A DNA stretch of 64,000 nt from Dipetalonema caudispina (taxonomy: Eukaryota > Nematoda > Chromadorea > Rhabditida > Onchocercidae). The position numbers and the translations under genes were made by a program. Positions 14,501 to 26,352 of this stretch are shown piece by piece (the stretch's first letter is position 1; each line of letters opens with the position of its first letter). The stretch covers positions 186,001-250,000 of the forward strand of contig JABVXV010000034.1 of assembly GCA_013365325.1 (NCBI GenBank). Reading direction: 5' to 3'. Under the pieces are notes generated by a model, which was given only the letters and a program-made list of their open reading frames with translations, made no database searches and was not told the origin of the DNA.

Positions 14501-16131
14501 ATTTCATTTTTTTTTTTTTCTCCAATTCTTCTTTTATAGTATTTTCTTATTCGATCGAACAATTTAATAACATGAATGATACGATGATATGTGAAATTTT
14601 TCAAACAGTTATTTAATGAAAGAAATAAATAATTTTACACTATCGTGAATTAATTCGATATTCGTCTTTTTTTTACAGATTTTAGGTAAAAGTCCTCTTG
14701 GAATACGGGTTACAGATTACGAGGAGCAAATTGGTGCTGATGTTATAGAACATGGTTTAGCTGGTACCAATATTGCACGATATCATCTTGAAAAGCCGTT
14801 ATCATCAAAGTTTGTAGAAATATCACTTTATAATATATACCATGCTGAAATATCAAGTTACCTATTTTGCTAATTAAAATGAAATTTTAAATCGTCATTT
14901 TTTCTATAGAACTTTTGCAACTGTTACAAAAGCAATAACAAAATGGAAAATTCAAACACGTGCTAATCGAGCATTACGTGAACAAGATGCTGCACTTGGC
15001 TATCGACGAGAACCGGATAATGGTGCCATTCGACAACGTAAAAGTAAACTTTCGAATGGTGGTAAGTTTCAACGCTTTCAAGTTGACTTTTTCAAATTTG
15101 CATGTTACGTTTTTATAATTAAACAAATGACATTTATTAATTTTCATTACTTTCATCATTTACAGCCCATTCTTTCAGCATTCTCATCACTAAGTCATCA
15201 TATCCGATCGCGGAATTTGCCCTCACGTGTAAAAATACCTACTACGCCTACAATATCAGTTTCATCAAATGTTCCGAAAGAGGGTAATTTATTGCCGCAA
15301 CAATTTCGACGCTCCATAAAACCCCTTAGAAGAAAAGAAGATAATATGAAATATGCTAAAAGCGATGAAATGATACTTACTTCAAAACGACGAATGGACA
15401 ACGAGGAAGATGGAAAAGTAAATCTTTAAATATTTTAATAGCTTTCATGCAAAGTTGTATTATTTGAATTTTCAATCAATAGGTTAAAAAAATCCGTTGC
15501 TATGATATGCACTACATACCTTACGTTGATACAAAGACCGTCTTTGAGCACCTTAACCAAAGTTTTCTATTGGAACAAATTAGAAGTATAAATAGAATGA
15601 GAGGTGAAAAAATTTCATCACATATTTTAATTATAATTTTAATTATGCTAAGTTAGTGAATTTTTCTTTTTTCTGAAAATTAGTGAAAAGTGAAAAGTGA
15701 CATAAGCTTGAAATGAACTTTCCTTTGAAATGTTGAAAACAGTTAAATTAATCCATTCATCTAAGATGAACAGTGAATAATTTAATTCAATCAATAGGAT
15801 ATTTTGAAATTTTTGAAAATCTTTACATTTTCAGAATCCGAATTGCAGTAGAACAGCACAATCAAATTTTGTGCCAATATCAGATAGACTTACCGATAAT
15901 GTTAGCAGTACGTTGCAATCATTAAATCCGGAACGATTACAACTGGATGTTAGCAGTGAACGGATACAGGAAGATAGAAGAAGTTCATTGGATCATAATA
16001 TCGTATTGGGAAGAAGGGTACTTCAATGTGTGACATCAAATACAGAATCAGGGAATGCATCATCCAGGATTGTTACTTCTGCCACATCATGTAGGAATAA
16101 AATTTTACCATTAATTTCTGATGTTGTCTAA
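8501..16131 (+). CDS. amt: Ammonium transporter (Amt/Mep/Rh superfamily)
   Basis: Membrane channel that conducts ammonium or ammonia. Exons: 8501-8516, 9686-9805, 10212-10398, 11794-11885, 12194-12342, 12734-12939, 13287-13420, 14018-14211, 14367-14489, 14679-14809, 14910-15061, 15179-15417, 15835-16131. They join in phase to 679 aa. Family marks: the stretch DDAVWITTSSFIIFTMHSG at the first helix, GAVAERAKLKSY near residue 139, an Asp-Phe-Ala-Gly at 182-185, and the two pore histidines by position, His190 (IHMVGG) and His345 (PIHLTSS). The transporter core ends near residue 410; about 270 residues of polar tail follow, longer than in bacterial AmtB. The first exon (five codons) rests only on its phase match, a GTAAGT donor and a nearby trans-splice-like site. 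The tail has a competing acceptor at 15166 and a skipped exon at 15483-15603. Orthology to a particular C. elegans amt gene was not determined. Confidence 0.93.
15483..15603 (+). other. Candidate cassette exon in the transporter tail
   Basis: A 121-base stretch bordered by an AG acceptor (15481-15482) and a GT donor (15604) stays open in the frame entering from the previous exon and encodes 40 mixed, coding-like residues (it begins VKKIRCYDMHYIPYV). Its length is not a multiple of three. If included, the next exon is read in another frame and stops at 15849-15851 after ESELQ. If skipped, the previous exon joins the last exon in phase and the tail runs 99 residues further. Both products look plausible, so alternative C-termini are inferred. 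Confidence 0.5.
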
Positions 16132-16682
16132 GAAAAATAGGATTTATTTTTTTTTTTTTTTTTTAAGTGTTAAAGATTTTTATTGAAAGTAAAGGAAAGT
16201 TGAGAAAATACAGAAATGTTTTTTTTTTTTTTTTTTTTTTTTGTTTAGGAAGCAAAACGGTTTGTTAGGGAAGAAATTCAATTGGTTTTAAAATATCTTT
16301 CTTTTAGTTTTTCAAAAAAAAAAAAACATTGTAAGACTTTAAATGCAATTCTAACAAAGAATAACAAAATGCTACAGCGTATATATTTTCCAATTAATTT
16401 TAATCATTTGATATACTCTATTTCAAGTTAAAATTTTTGAGAAATTTCACAAATCACATTTATGCTATTGTCGTCAAATTGTCATGCTAGCAATGCTAAT
16501 CGTTTGTTATAGCCAGAATCGGGAATTGTTATTAAATCCGTATCTGTTAGAAACGGTATGATCCGGTGTAACATTTGTTTTGTCGGTGTTTCCGAAATAT
16601 TAGGATTGATTTTCTGCAAAATTTATTATTTTAAGATTTATTTGTCATTTATTGCTCTCTTTGTGAATTATTTTTTGAATAC

Positions 16683-16688
16683 AATAAA
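16683..16688 (+). terminator. Possible poly(A) signal, ammonium transporter
   Basis: The first clear AATAAA after the transporter stop codon, about 550 bases downstream. The distance is long for a nematode 3' UTR, so a variant signal nearer the stop may be used instead. Confidence 0.3.
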
Positions 16689-19648
16689 GCTTTCGGTAAG
16701 AATGAAACTAACCATTCGCAACAACTTTTATATTTGTTGAATTATTACACTAATGGCATTTCTGATATTTCCATGTAATCTTTCAAATGGAATGTTTTAT
16801 TTACCTTTAAATGTTTCTGAATGAATTTTTTTTTAACCTTTGAGCATTAGATATTCTATGATTTCAAAGGTCAAGCATATTAAATTAATTTTTGCATTAC
16901 CCTTAGAAGATTACGATAAACTTATCCTACAGTAATTTGATTACCATTTAAGCATTAAATTTTCTTATCAACCTTTTAAGATTTGATCCATAAACGTAAT
17001 AAGTGTATATGATCTATGGAAATTTGTTACTTGTTAAAAATTTTATTCAAATATGACAAAAATTAATTCACATCTATGATGATTTGAAAAAAGTATCATT
17101 ACAAGATGATGACGATTAAATTTGACACTTTTTTCAGAAACAAATTAATATTTGATTTGGAATGCACTCTACAACTATTATTTCAGCTTGATTTCAGGTT
17201 ATCATTTATTTTAATTATTTGATAAAAACTGAATGAAACGGAATATTTAAATTGCTTTGCCAAAAGATAACTTAATTTGTTGAGTAGAAGTTAAGTCGCA
17301 AATTATCATCACCAAAAATCGAGATTTTCAGAAGAATTTAAAAGTAAAATAGTAAAACGATGAATCAGGATAAAATCAAGAATCGATCACTTAACTTCGA
17401 AATGCATTACCTATACCTTTTCCAGAATTCTGGATATCTCAATTGCTATCTGAATTCAAACATACATTTTAAATGCTTCATTCCAATCAAACTGAAACTA
17501 AAACTACAAACTAATTCAAATATTTCAAAATCTTCATCTTCGAGATTTTCTTTTCCTAACATTTATCAACTCATTGATATTTATGTTCCGATGAAGTCAT
17601 ATGAATTGATATGCACAACATTCCCAGTGAAATTATGTCGTCGGTTGTATTTTCTGCAAACAAAAATCATTTTTGCAAATTTTACTGCTTTTTCATAGTA
17701 AATATACAATGTCAAAATTAGCAAACTTCATAACAAATAAAGATAAACAAACAAACAAACAAACGAACAAAACAAAAATCAGCTTACAAATATTTGCAAA
17801 AATTTAAATGGCAGAATGAAATGAAGAAAAATGAATAATTTATAAACAGACGAAAAGGTCAACATTTATTAATAGGAAAATGTTTAAAATATAATCAACA
17901 AATAAATGGATAATATTTCCTTCCAATGCTTTTTTTTTTTTTGGTTTTACTTTAACTTTGAATGATCAATACTTTTTTGTTTTCACTTTCTATTTCTTTG
18001 AATTGAATTTTTTTATGTTACTTTATAAATTTTAAACGATCAATAATAATTTGGTTAGACGATAAGAATTAGCATATATTTGGAATCTCCAAAAATGTTA
18101 TGGTATTTTAATCGTTTATAAATGTTTGCATAAAATTTGCAATTTTAAGCAGATGTATCGGTTTAATTTTAAGGAAAATTATTATCATCAAAAAGAGAAT
18201 ATAAATTTTTTATTTTCACCAATTTCTTCCAATCATTTCAATTAATCAAATATTTAATAAAGTTTTTGTTTATTATTTTTTGTAACAGTTTTTCAATATA
18301 TTATTTCAAGTAATGTATTAATTATATTGTATTGGAAATTTTTTTCAATATTATTTTAAGCACTCTACTAATTATATCAGAAATTAAGAATTCACTAATT
18401 ATTCACTGTTTATTATCATATATTTTATAGTATAGCATTATTTTAATCTAAGCTAATACTTTTAACATTTTAGCCAGCATCGATACTATCCATAATGTTC
18501 ATCAAAAAAAGAACTATTAATAACTTTATCCCATAAATTATTTTGTCGAAATTTCCACTGACATTTCATCATTCAAATAACTTATCTAATAAATATTTGT
18601 TAAGGCAAAGTTATCGTCTCAAATAAATGATGCATAAATTTCATCTTTTGATTCTCCTCAATAAATTCTTACTTACTTTTCTAAAAAAATAAAACAAAAA
18701 AAAAAAGGTTCTTCTTTTCATTTTTCTTTATCCACCATAAATTTGTCGAAAACCAAATTTCGGTTGATTATATATTTAGATAATTTAGGTAAAATAAAAA
18801 TCTCTAGAATTCTCAACAAATTCTTTTGCATATTTAGAAGCTTTTAATGTTAAATGTGAACTTCATTTGATGTGCAACATGATAAAAAATTGGTAAATGT
18901 TGGTTGGTTCAAGAAATTTTTGAAATTCTTGAATTACAATTAGATAATTTGCATCCAACCAAACAATCTATTTCCAAAATTACTGCTTGAAACTTATTCA
19001 TTCATCTTCTAAATGAAATATTAATTATTTTATTTAATCTTCCCTAATTTTCTCAATCTTAAAAATTTCCGCAAATATTGTCAAGAGGAAATTGATGACT
19101 CGATACTTTGCGATCGTTGTTAGCTCTGAAGTGGCAGAAAATAAAGTTGTAAAGTTAATGAACAATAAATGTTGTCCAATGTTTGCTACATTTTTGAACG
19201 AAAAGCTTATCATTCTTATTATTTATTTTATTTCGATACTTTCAAAACAAAGTTTCATTTCTTTCGTACTTTTTCATTTACAATTATTCTGAAGACTTAG
19301 TGTGAACAATTGAAATATTAAAACTTTTAAAATGTATGAAATATATGCCAAAAGATGTATACATATCCTTCCCGAGAAATATCAAAAAAAAAAAAAGAAT
19401 TGTCGTATTGTCTGGTTTCTTTCTCATAAATTCGAAGAAATTTTCAAATGAATGCTTATTTCTGCAGTAACAATAGCTGTTGGTGTAATTGTACAAATTT
19501 AGTAATCCAATATCTTTGCCAATATGACAAAAGTGGAAATTAATTTAATTAATTTAAAAATACAAAAGTGATTCTGCTTTTGTTTTTAAATTCATAAAAA
19601 GTTGCTGTTTCTACAAATGACTGACTAATATAGTAATGGTCATTCATC

Positions 19649-19689
19649 ATTCAAACACAATTAAAAATTTTTTTTAATTGTGTTTGAAT
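19649..19689. repeat. Perfect 19-bp inverted repeat, 3-base loop
   Basis: The arms are 19649-19667 and 19671-19689 and are exact reverse complements, separated by TTT. As RNA either strand would fold into a continuous 19-bp hairpin. It lies in intergenic DNA. Confidence 0.9.
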
Positions 19690-20072
19690 TGATAAGTGAG
19701 AAAAAAAAATATGTTTTTGAAAATAGAAGGAGCATTCTACGAGACAGGAATTGAATATTAACTTACTTAAACAATTAATCCCTAATTAGTTCATCGTCAT
19801 GAATATATAGCTCACAAATATACTAACATGAAAAAAATTTCTGCTATTAAATTTTAACAAAATTTAAAAGTTCAAATTAATTTGTGATTCGATCCTTTCA
19901 TCTTTCATCCTTATATCTAAGCATTTCTTAGCTATATTTTTATATCTTTCTACATTTGAAAGAATTTCCAGAAAAAGATAAAAATTCTTATATAAATAAA
20001 TGCAAAAGTTATAAAAATTGGCTACCATATGCAAATAAAAAGAAATGGAAAGAACATCAAAAGAAAATTTTT

Positions 20073-20112
<40 letters not shown>

Positions 20113-20413
20113 GAAATATAAATTGCAGAAAAGAGAAAAGTAATAGAAGAAATTAAGTTGAAATTGGAGAGAAATAGAAGAGAAAAAGATCAATGGTTGA
20201 AGAATTTATGGCCTGAAATTTTGGCTACTGGGATTTGCTAATGGCTATAGAAGTACGATTGAGGTTATATTCTGATAGATAAATAAAGGTATGATATGCA
20301 AAGAGTGAAAAGAGGGAGTTTATTAGATTTCAAATGGACTATAAGGTAAGACACCATTGATAATAATAATAGTAATGACTAATAATCTAATGATAATGAT
20401 AATAATAATAATG

Positions 20414-20490
<77 letters not shown>
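20414..20490. repeat. AAT trinucleotide microsatellite
   Basis: About 25 uninterrupted AAT units, flanked by imperfect units that extend the array to roughly 20360-20508 with GAT and AGT variants. The open frame across it (poly-Ile) is an artefact of the repeat. Confidence 0.95.
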
Positions 20491-20491
<1 letters not shown>

Positions 20492-22456
20492 GTAGTAGTA
20501 ATAATAAACTTTTTAGGGTTATCAGAAGGTATAATAGGCCTATAAACTTATTATGAATTGTAGAGATTATGTAAGATTGTTGAAAGAGTAAGTAATCTAA
20601 GAGTTTTATGTTACTAAAAGTAATAATGAAACAATTTATTATTTTTTAAACCAAAATAAAACTTTTTTTTTTTAATGAAATATAAATCAAATATAAAATA
20701 AATAGTTAGCTTATAAAGGAATAGATCATTTTTTGATGTTTCAGCTTTTTTGTTTTTCCTTGTTATAATTATGATTCATAGCTATTTTTTGTAATGTTAC
20801 ATTTTCCATTTTTCACCTTTGAATTTCCACCTTTTTTTTTTTTTTGTTTCCTTTGTTTCATCAGCAATTTTGATGAGATCGATTGATTGATTGATTTCAG
20901 AAATTGTTGATAGGTTTAGTAAGAGCTTTTGACGTCTTGGTTACTGTCACAGCAGATAATTGTAGTTAAAATCGAACTATTCATGTTATTAATTAAATGT
21001 AGTGAATTTCGTTTGTAAAATTTATGTTTATTAAATTATAGTAAATTACAATTAGTTAATGTTATCCCTGCTTTAAAAATTTGCTTTCCAAATTTTATTT
21101 TGTTGAGAAGATTAACTATTTAGAAGATGTTTTGTTACCTTATTGATCAGTTCTTCATCCGATATTTAAATGTTTGTTTGGAAAGATGTCAATGTTTTCG
21201 TATTGGATCAAATATTTCGGATATCACTCTTTTTTTTTGTCACAATTTTAAATTTTTACATTTTACAATTTTGCACTGTTTTTATCTGACAGATCCGGTT
21301 AATTTTCTGGAACAATAATATCAAGTAGAATAGATAATTTTCTTACTGAACTTCAGCATTATTTGAATGACTATGTTCAATTTATTTTTAACCAGTATTC
21401 CGAAATTTTTTCACTATTCTAAATTTTTTTTTATGTACACTTTTTTCAGTTTATCTTATCACTATATATCTCTTATCAATATAGCGACAACTTAGCCATG
21501 TTAATGTTGATAATTGGCTCGTGAGATTTTATCCTAATTAATAGTTTCCTATTATATTCGTCATACATCCTGAATTTGCAACCGATTGATCATTTTTTCA
21601 ATTTTGCTCTGATCCAACTTTCGTACAATATCCGTTTTCCGTTATTGAAGCAAAAGTTTCGACATTAAATACTAAATGCATTAAATGGATTCTTACCGTC
21701 AAATGCTGAAGTTTTTTTTTTTTAGTTTTTTTATTTTTGTCAAACTTTTTTCTCTTTTTGTATTTTTTCCATTCGGCATAAATTAAAATTTATAATTATA
21801 GGAATATTTTGAGCAGTTAGAAAAATAAATTGAGGGAAGAGGATATGAAAGAGAAATGACCTGTTGAAATGTCATTTTAAATTGGGTCATTCAAGATAAT
21901 TAATAGTCCATTCACATTTGTCATAGCAAGTGGAAGGACATTTAAGAGCGGTCAAAAATATAAGTACAAAATGCATTGATGCTATGAAATCTTTTTTCTT
22001 CTTGCAAAGGCAATAATTAATATATGTAAAACAATCTAATGAAATTTTATAAAAGCGATAGACTGATAAGGATAAAAGAAAGTTGCGTATATTATATGAC
22101 GGATCAAATATTACTTGTATTTTGGAATTTTTTTTTAATTTCCAAAAGGTGTTAAAATCATGTAGTACATTGAATTTTAGCTCTAAAAACTTTCAAATTT
22201 TAGCGATTTTAAATTTTAGTGAAAAATAATAATGATTGTGTTGATAGAATGATGACGAGAGTGTTGTACAATCATAAATTACTAAGCAGGAAAATTCAAT
22301 TTAAGACTGAAGTATAAGTAAATAAACTATTAAATGTTGATCATTCTCAACAATTTACAAAAGAAATGTCTTATTTCGTTATGTTATGTAACTAATTTTT
22401 ATGTCTGCCAAGGACCGGAGAAAAGCAAATAAACCAAAATTTATTTTCATACAGCT

Positions 22457-22701
22457 TTGATCAAAGCGACTGTAAATGAGTACCTTTATTCGCAAAATAA
22501 CTTGAAGAATGTGGTACCACAAAATGTACAACCTAATTTTTTAACTGGATTGATACGATGAAATTAATGAGGACCGTTTCGAAAACAAGAAATTTGATAG
22601 TACAGAAAAATTGATTACAACAGGTTGAGAGTTATATTATGGCAATAAACCAGCGAAGAGGATGTGATCGAAACAACATGATCAAAGTGATGAAAGTATA
22701 A
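22457..22701 (+). pseudogene. Possible decayed coding relic, family unknown
   Basis: A patch richer in G+C than its surroundings. It carries three successive short open frames on one strand: 22457-22561 (34 codons plus stop), 22558-22614 (18 codons plus stop, start overlapping the previous stop as ATGA) and 22639-22701 (20 codons plus stop). Residue composition looks like protein (for example NNLKNVVPQNVQPNF) rather than A+T-rich noise. I recognise no family. It could be a frameshifted gene remnant, an insertion from another genome, or chance. Confidence 0.25.
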
Positions 22702-25700
22702 TAATTTTTACACTATTTGCTAATGTGAATGAATGAGAATTGTATGAATAAAAGCTATTCGTTTCAACGTTTGTAATGGTGCAGATGATGGGATTTGTTG
22801 TCCTCTTTAATTTCTACAATTTGTGCCAAATGTAAATGCATCTATCGATCCATATCAATTAATTTAATTAATTTTGTCAATTATATGATTATGTATAAAT
22901 TTAATTTTATATTTAAAAAAAAAAAAAAATTGAAATTCATATTTTTATTGCTAAATTTTAACATCACTTTCTTTTTTCTTAAAAAAAAGTTTTATTCAAA
23001 GCTTCAGCATACATTTATGGTTTTCTACTAGTGAATTATTTATAAATTCACACATCATTTCACCAACATTCATCTTCGTATCATTCACATTTTAGAGTTT
23101 AGATTTTCCGTATTGAATCATTTGTATTCACCTTCTTGATCATTTACAATTGTAGCGTATTATACGGTTTACTTCATTAAATCATATTAATGAATTTGTT
23201 GATCCTCAATCCAATAACGATTTATTAACCTTTTGAGAGTATCATAACTTACTTGTTTTAATTATCATTCTTATTTGTTATAGTTTGCTTGCTTATTTAT
23301 TAGTTTAACCAATTTTTTTTTAAATTCAATTATAACTCAAATATTTTCTTTTTTCGAATGATGTAAAAAGTTTTAATTTATTATTTGCTTTTTTTATTAC
23401 AATAATACGTTATTAAAATTATACAGCATTCAACGGTAATTATTCCTGCCAATATGTTTTTAAAATATATAATGTATATCATTAACATTTTTAAAAATCT
23501 CAAAATTTTTCCAATTTTTCTCCTCCTATTCTCGAAGGAAAATTTTATGATGATTGTTTGAATGAAATTCTATTATATATACTTTGCCATAAAAATGATA
23601 TCCTTTTCCCTTAACGTAGAAGAAAAGTCGAAAAAAAAAAAAAAAAAAAAAAAAGAAGGAATAACCATCTGGTAGCGTTACCGATTAAACGATCTTTCTT
23701 TAAAAAAATTTTTAAAACTGAAAGAATGACTAAATTTATCAAAACGAGTGATTTTTTTTTTTTTGAATGATATTTTCATAAAATGGTCGTAAAATTGATA
23801 TCCACTTAAGTTGTACAAATTTTCTTTCCAATTTTTTTCCACTTTTTTTTTTTTTTTTTTTTTTTTGTTGTTAGTATTTCCGAAGGAAACTTTGAATTGA
23901 TAAATATAGCTGTATTTAGGTTGATTGTCATTGAGAAGATAAAATGTTTTATTATTTGATGCAGCAAATTTTGAATGAATAGAAATGAAGTAATTTTGAA
24001 CTTTTTTTTTTTTTTAAAACAAGTTACTGTTTGATGTTAAAACTTAATTTGTTTCACTAAGTGATTGATTTTATTTTAATTCAAATGAATGATTATTCGA
24101 CAAGTAAAAATTTGTGTGATTTTGGAAAATTTTGAAAAAGTTTACGGTAGTGATTCTATAAGGTCGAAGGTTAACATTGATAATCAAATCATTCATAGAA
24201 ATTTATAACTAAAATGCTCATGCAAGGGATTTGCATTAATGCTAAATATTTTTAAAGGGGTTGAAGTTTTAGTTTCAAAGAGTGTAAAGTTGAAGCTACT
24301 TTTTGAAAGTTTCATATGGAAATTAATAATTCATCTCATTTCATTGATTGTAAATTGCATTTTGTGTGAAATGGTGTAATCAATTATTACTACTGCAATA
24401 AAATGTCTTTGCCAATATTTAAATCAATGTTTGCAGAACTTTAAAAATTCTTTTTAGTTTGGTAAACTTTTTAACATATTTGAAACCATAAAAAATAATT
24501 CGTTCCCCTTTAAATGTATTGCTTATCATTGTAGTAAAATGTTGTTAGTCAACAATGGAAGGACGAGAAAAAAAAAAAAAAAAACGTAAAAAAATTAAGG
24601 TTTGATGATTTTTAATCTTTTTATGTGCAAAAGTTTTCAAATTTATGAGACATATATGATTAATTTTAGAATTATTTTAAAAATTTTTAAATTATCCAAG
24701 TCGTATTTCTTGTTGTATTCTTACTTTATCTAAAATTGTTTGATATTTAATATTTTCTTAATTCATAAATAATACAATAAAATGAGAAGGTATTGTATTT
24801 AGAGATTTAATTAATAAGATGAAATAATTGTGGAAAGAGGCCGTTGAAATTGATGATATATGGTAAATAACATATATCTAATTTATCCTTCATTAATAGT
24901 TTGCATATTAATGTTAGCACAATCACTGATAACTAATAGGATTAAAATGCTGATTTTTGATCCCCTCAGTTACTAAATTACATTTCATTGCCACATGGCT
25001 ATTAATTGATATTTGGACAACTTTAATATATTGTCGTTTTAATTCTCATGTTGATTTCATCTATGCTACTATTTTAATGCTTTGCAAATAACTCAAAATA
25101 TTTCATTATTTCATTTCATTAGTACTATTCTAAATGATAGCTATATTTAAATATTGCTTATAATTTAGGTATTTACTTTTAAAATCAATCAAGAAAGAAA
25201 AAAGTAATAATAGAGTTGTATAAAAGTTAAGAATCAAACAAATTATTTGTAAAATTTAATTTAATTTAATTTCAATTACCAATATAAGGTAATTTTCGTA
25301 TTCAGCTAACACTGTTCTCTATTGATTAGTTGGATTTAAAATGACATAAATTGAATATAACTTAAATCCATTGATGTTTAAAAATAAAATTATTAACAGA
25401 TATTTGGATAAAAATTGTCAACGATATCTGTCATCCTGTCATCATAATAGAATTGTCATATGATTGTAATGAATATATTAATAGTTATGTCCAAAGATCA
25501 ATTTATTCAAACATTTATAGCTATTTCGTTTGATATTTTGAATTAATATTGCCCAATAAATCATTTGGAAAAGACTTTTATTACTTTATTAATTATATCA
25601 TCTTTCTTTGCTTGCTTTTTTTTTTTTCTTTTTGTTAGCTAAAATGAATGAAAATGTGAAAAATATTGAAGAATTTAGGGTTAACATTTTGGAATAAAAA

Positions 25701-26306
25701 AGATTTGAAATGGAAAAAGAAATGTGGCATTCGATAATTTGTTTATTACAATAAATTTCGAGATTTTGAAGTATGGAAAATATTTGAAATCATTTATTAC
25801 ATTCGTTCAATACTTCTTGTGTGCAATTATGTTTGTTAAATTTGTACTTTTGTATTTTTTAAAGATTTTTTAAAATTTTCATTTGCTTCGAGCTTTAAAT
25901 GTTAGAACTATATAAATATAAATATTTCGGGAAAAAAAAAAAAAAAAACATTTTGCCATACACATTTTTATATATAAGTGCATATGATGTAATTTTCTTC
26001 TTAATAACTTTTTCAATTCTTTAGTCTGTAATACATCTTTCGTTAAAAAAAAACAAAAAAAAAAAAACAAAAAGAAAAATTTTTCTTAAAAATCAAATTA
26101 TAAATGATTTTATCAAATAATAAAAAATTGATAAAGTGAAAGATGATAATGATGTGTAGGAAATCTAAGATTATCCTATTAATTATATTTAGAATTGCAA
26201 TCTCAATTTGAAATTTTCATCTTTATTAATTTAAAATTTCATACTTTAAACTTGCTAACGATGGAAAGCGTAATTAACATTGAGGAAAATTAATCTCTGC
26301 AATGTT

Positions 26307-26315
26307 TAATTTCAG
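26307..26315 (+). promoter_or_regulatory. Likely trans-splice acceptor, aquaporin
   Basis: AATTTCAG, the preferred nematode acceptor, lies 37 bases before the ATG at 26353 with no visible upstream partner exon. This suggests spliced-leader addition. Confidence 0.45.
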
Positions 26316-26352
26316 ACGTAATTAGCTTGAACATATTACTGAAACAACAAAG

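Larger units (their letters stand above)
16132..26300. other. Intergenic region, ammonium transporter to aquaporin
   Basis: About 10 kb with no recognisable gene. A 112-codon open frame at 17360-17698 (+) shows no family features and no splice partners. The segment holds a perfect 19-bp inverted repeat, an AAT microsatellite, and two stretches with unusually coding-like composition (around 19950-20245 and 22400-22701) described separately. Confidence 0.6.

Noticed and set aside
17360..17698. 112-codon open frame on the + strand, one of the longest outside the gene exons
   Set aside because: No family features, no plausible splice partners and low-complexity composition. Most likely chance, or part of a long 3' UTR of the ammonium transporter.
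19875..19895. tRNA T-loop-like sequence GATTCGATCC
   Set aside because: No matching acceptor stem, D-loop or anticodon arm could be built around it.
19864..20193. 109-codon minus-strand frame with a poly-Lys block
   Set aside because: The frame is held open by the poly-T/poly-A tract and lacks any domain.
20357..20545. Poly-Ile open frame
   Set aside because: Pure translation of the AAT microsatellite.
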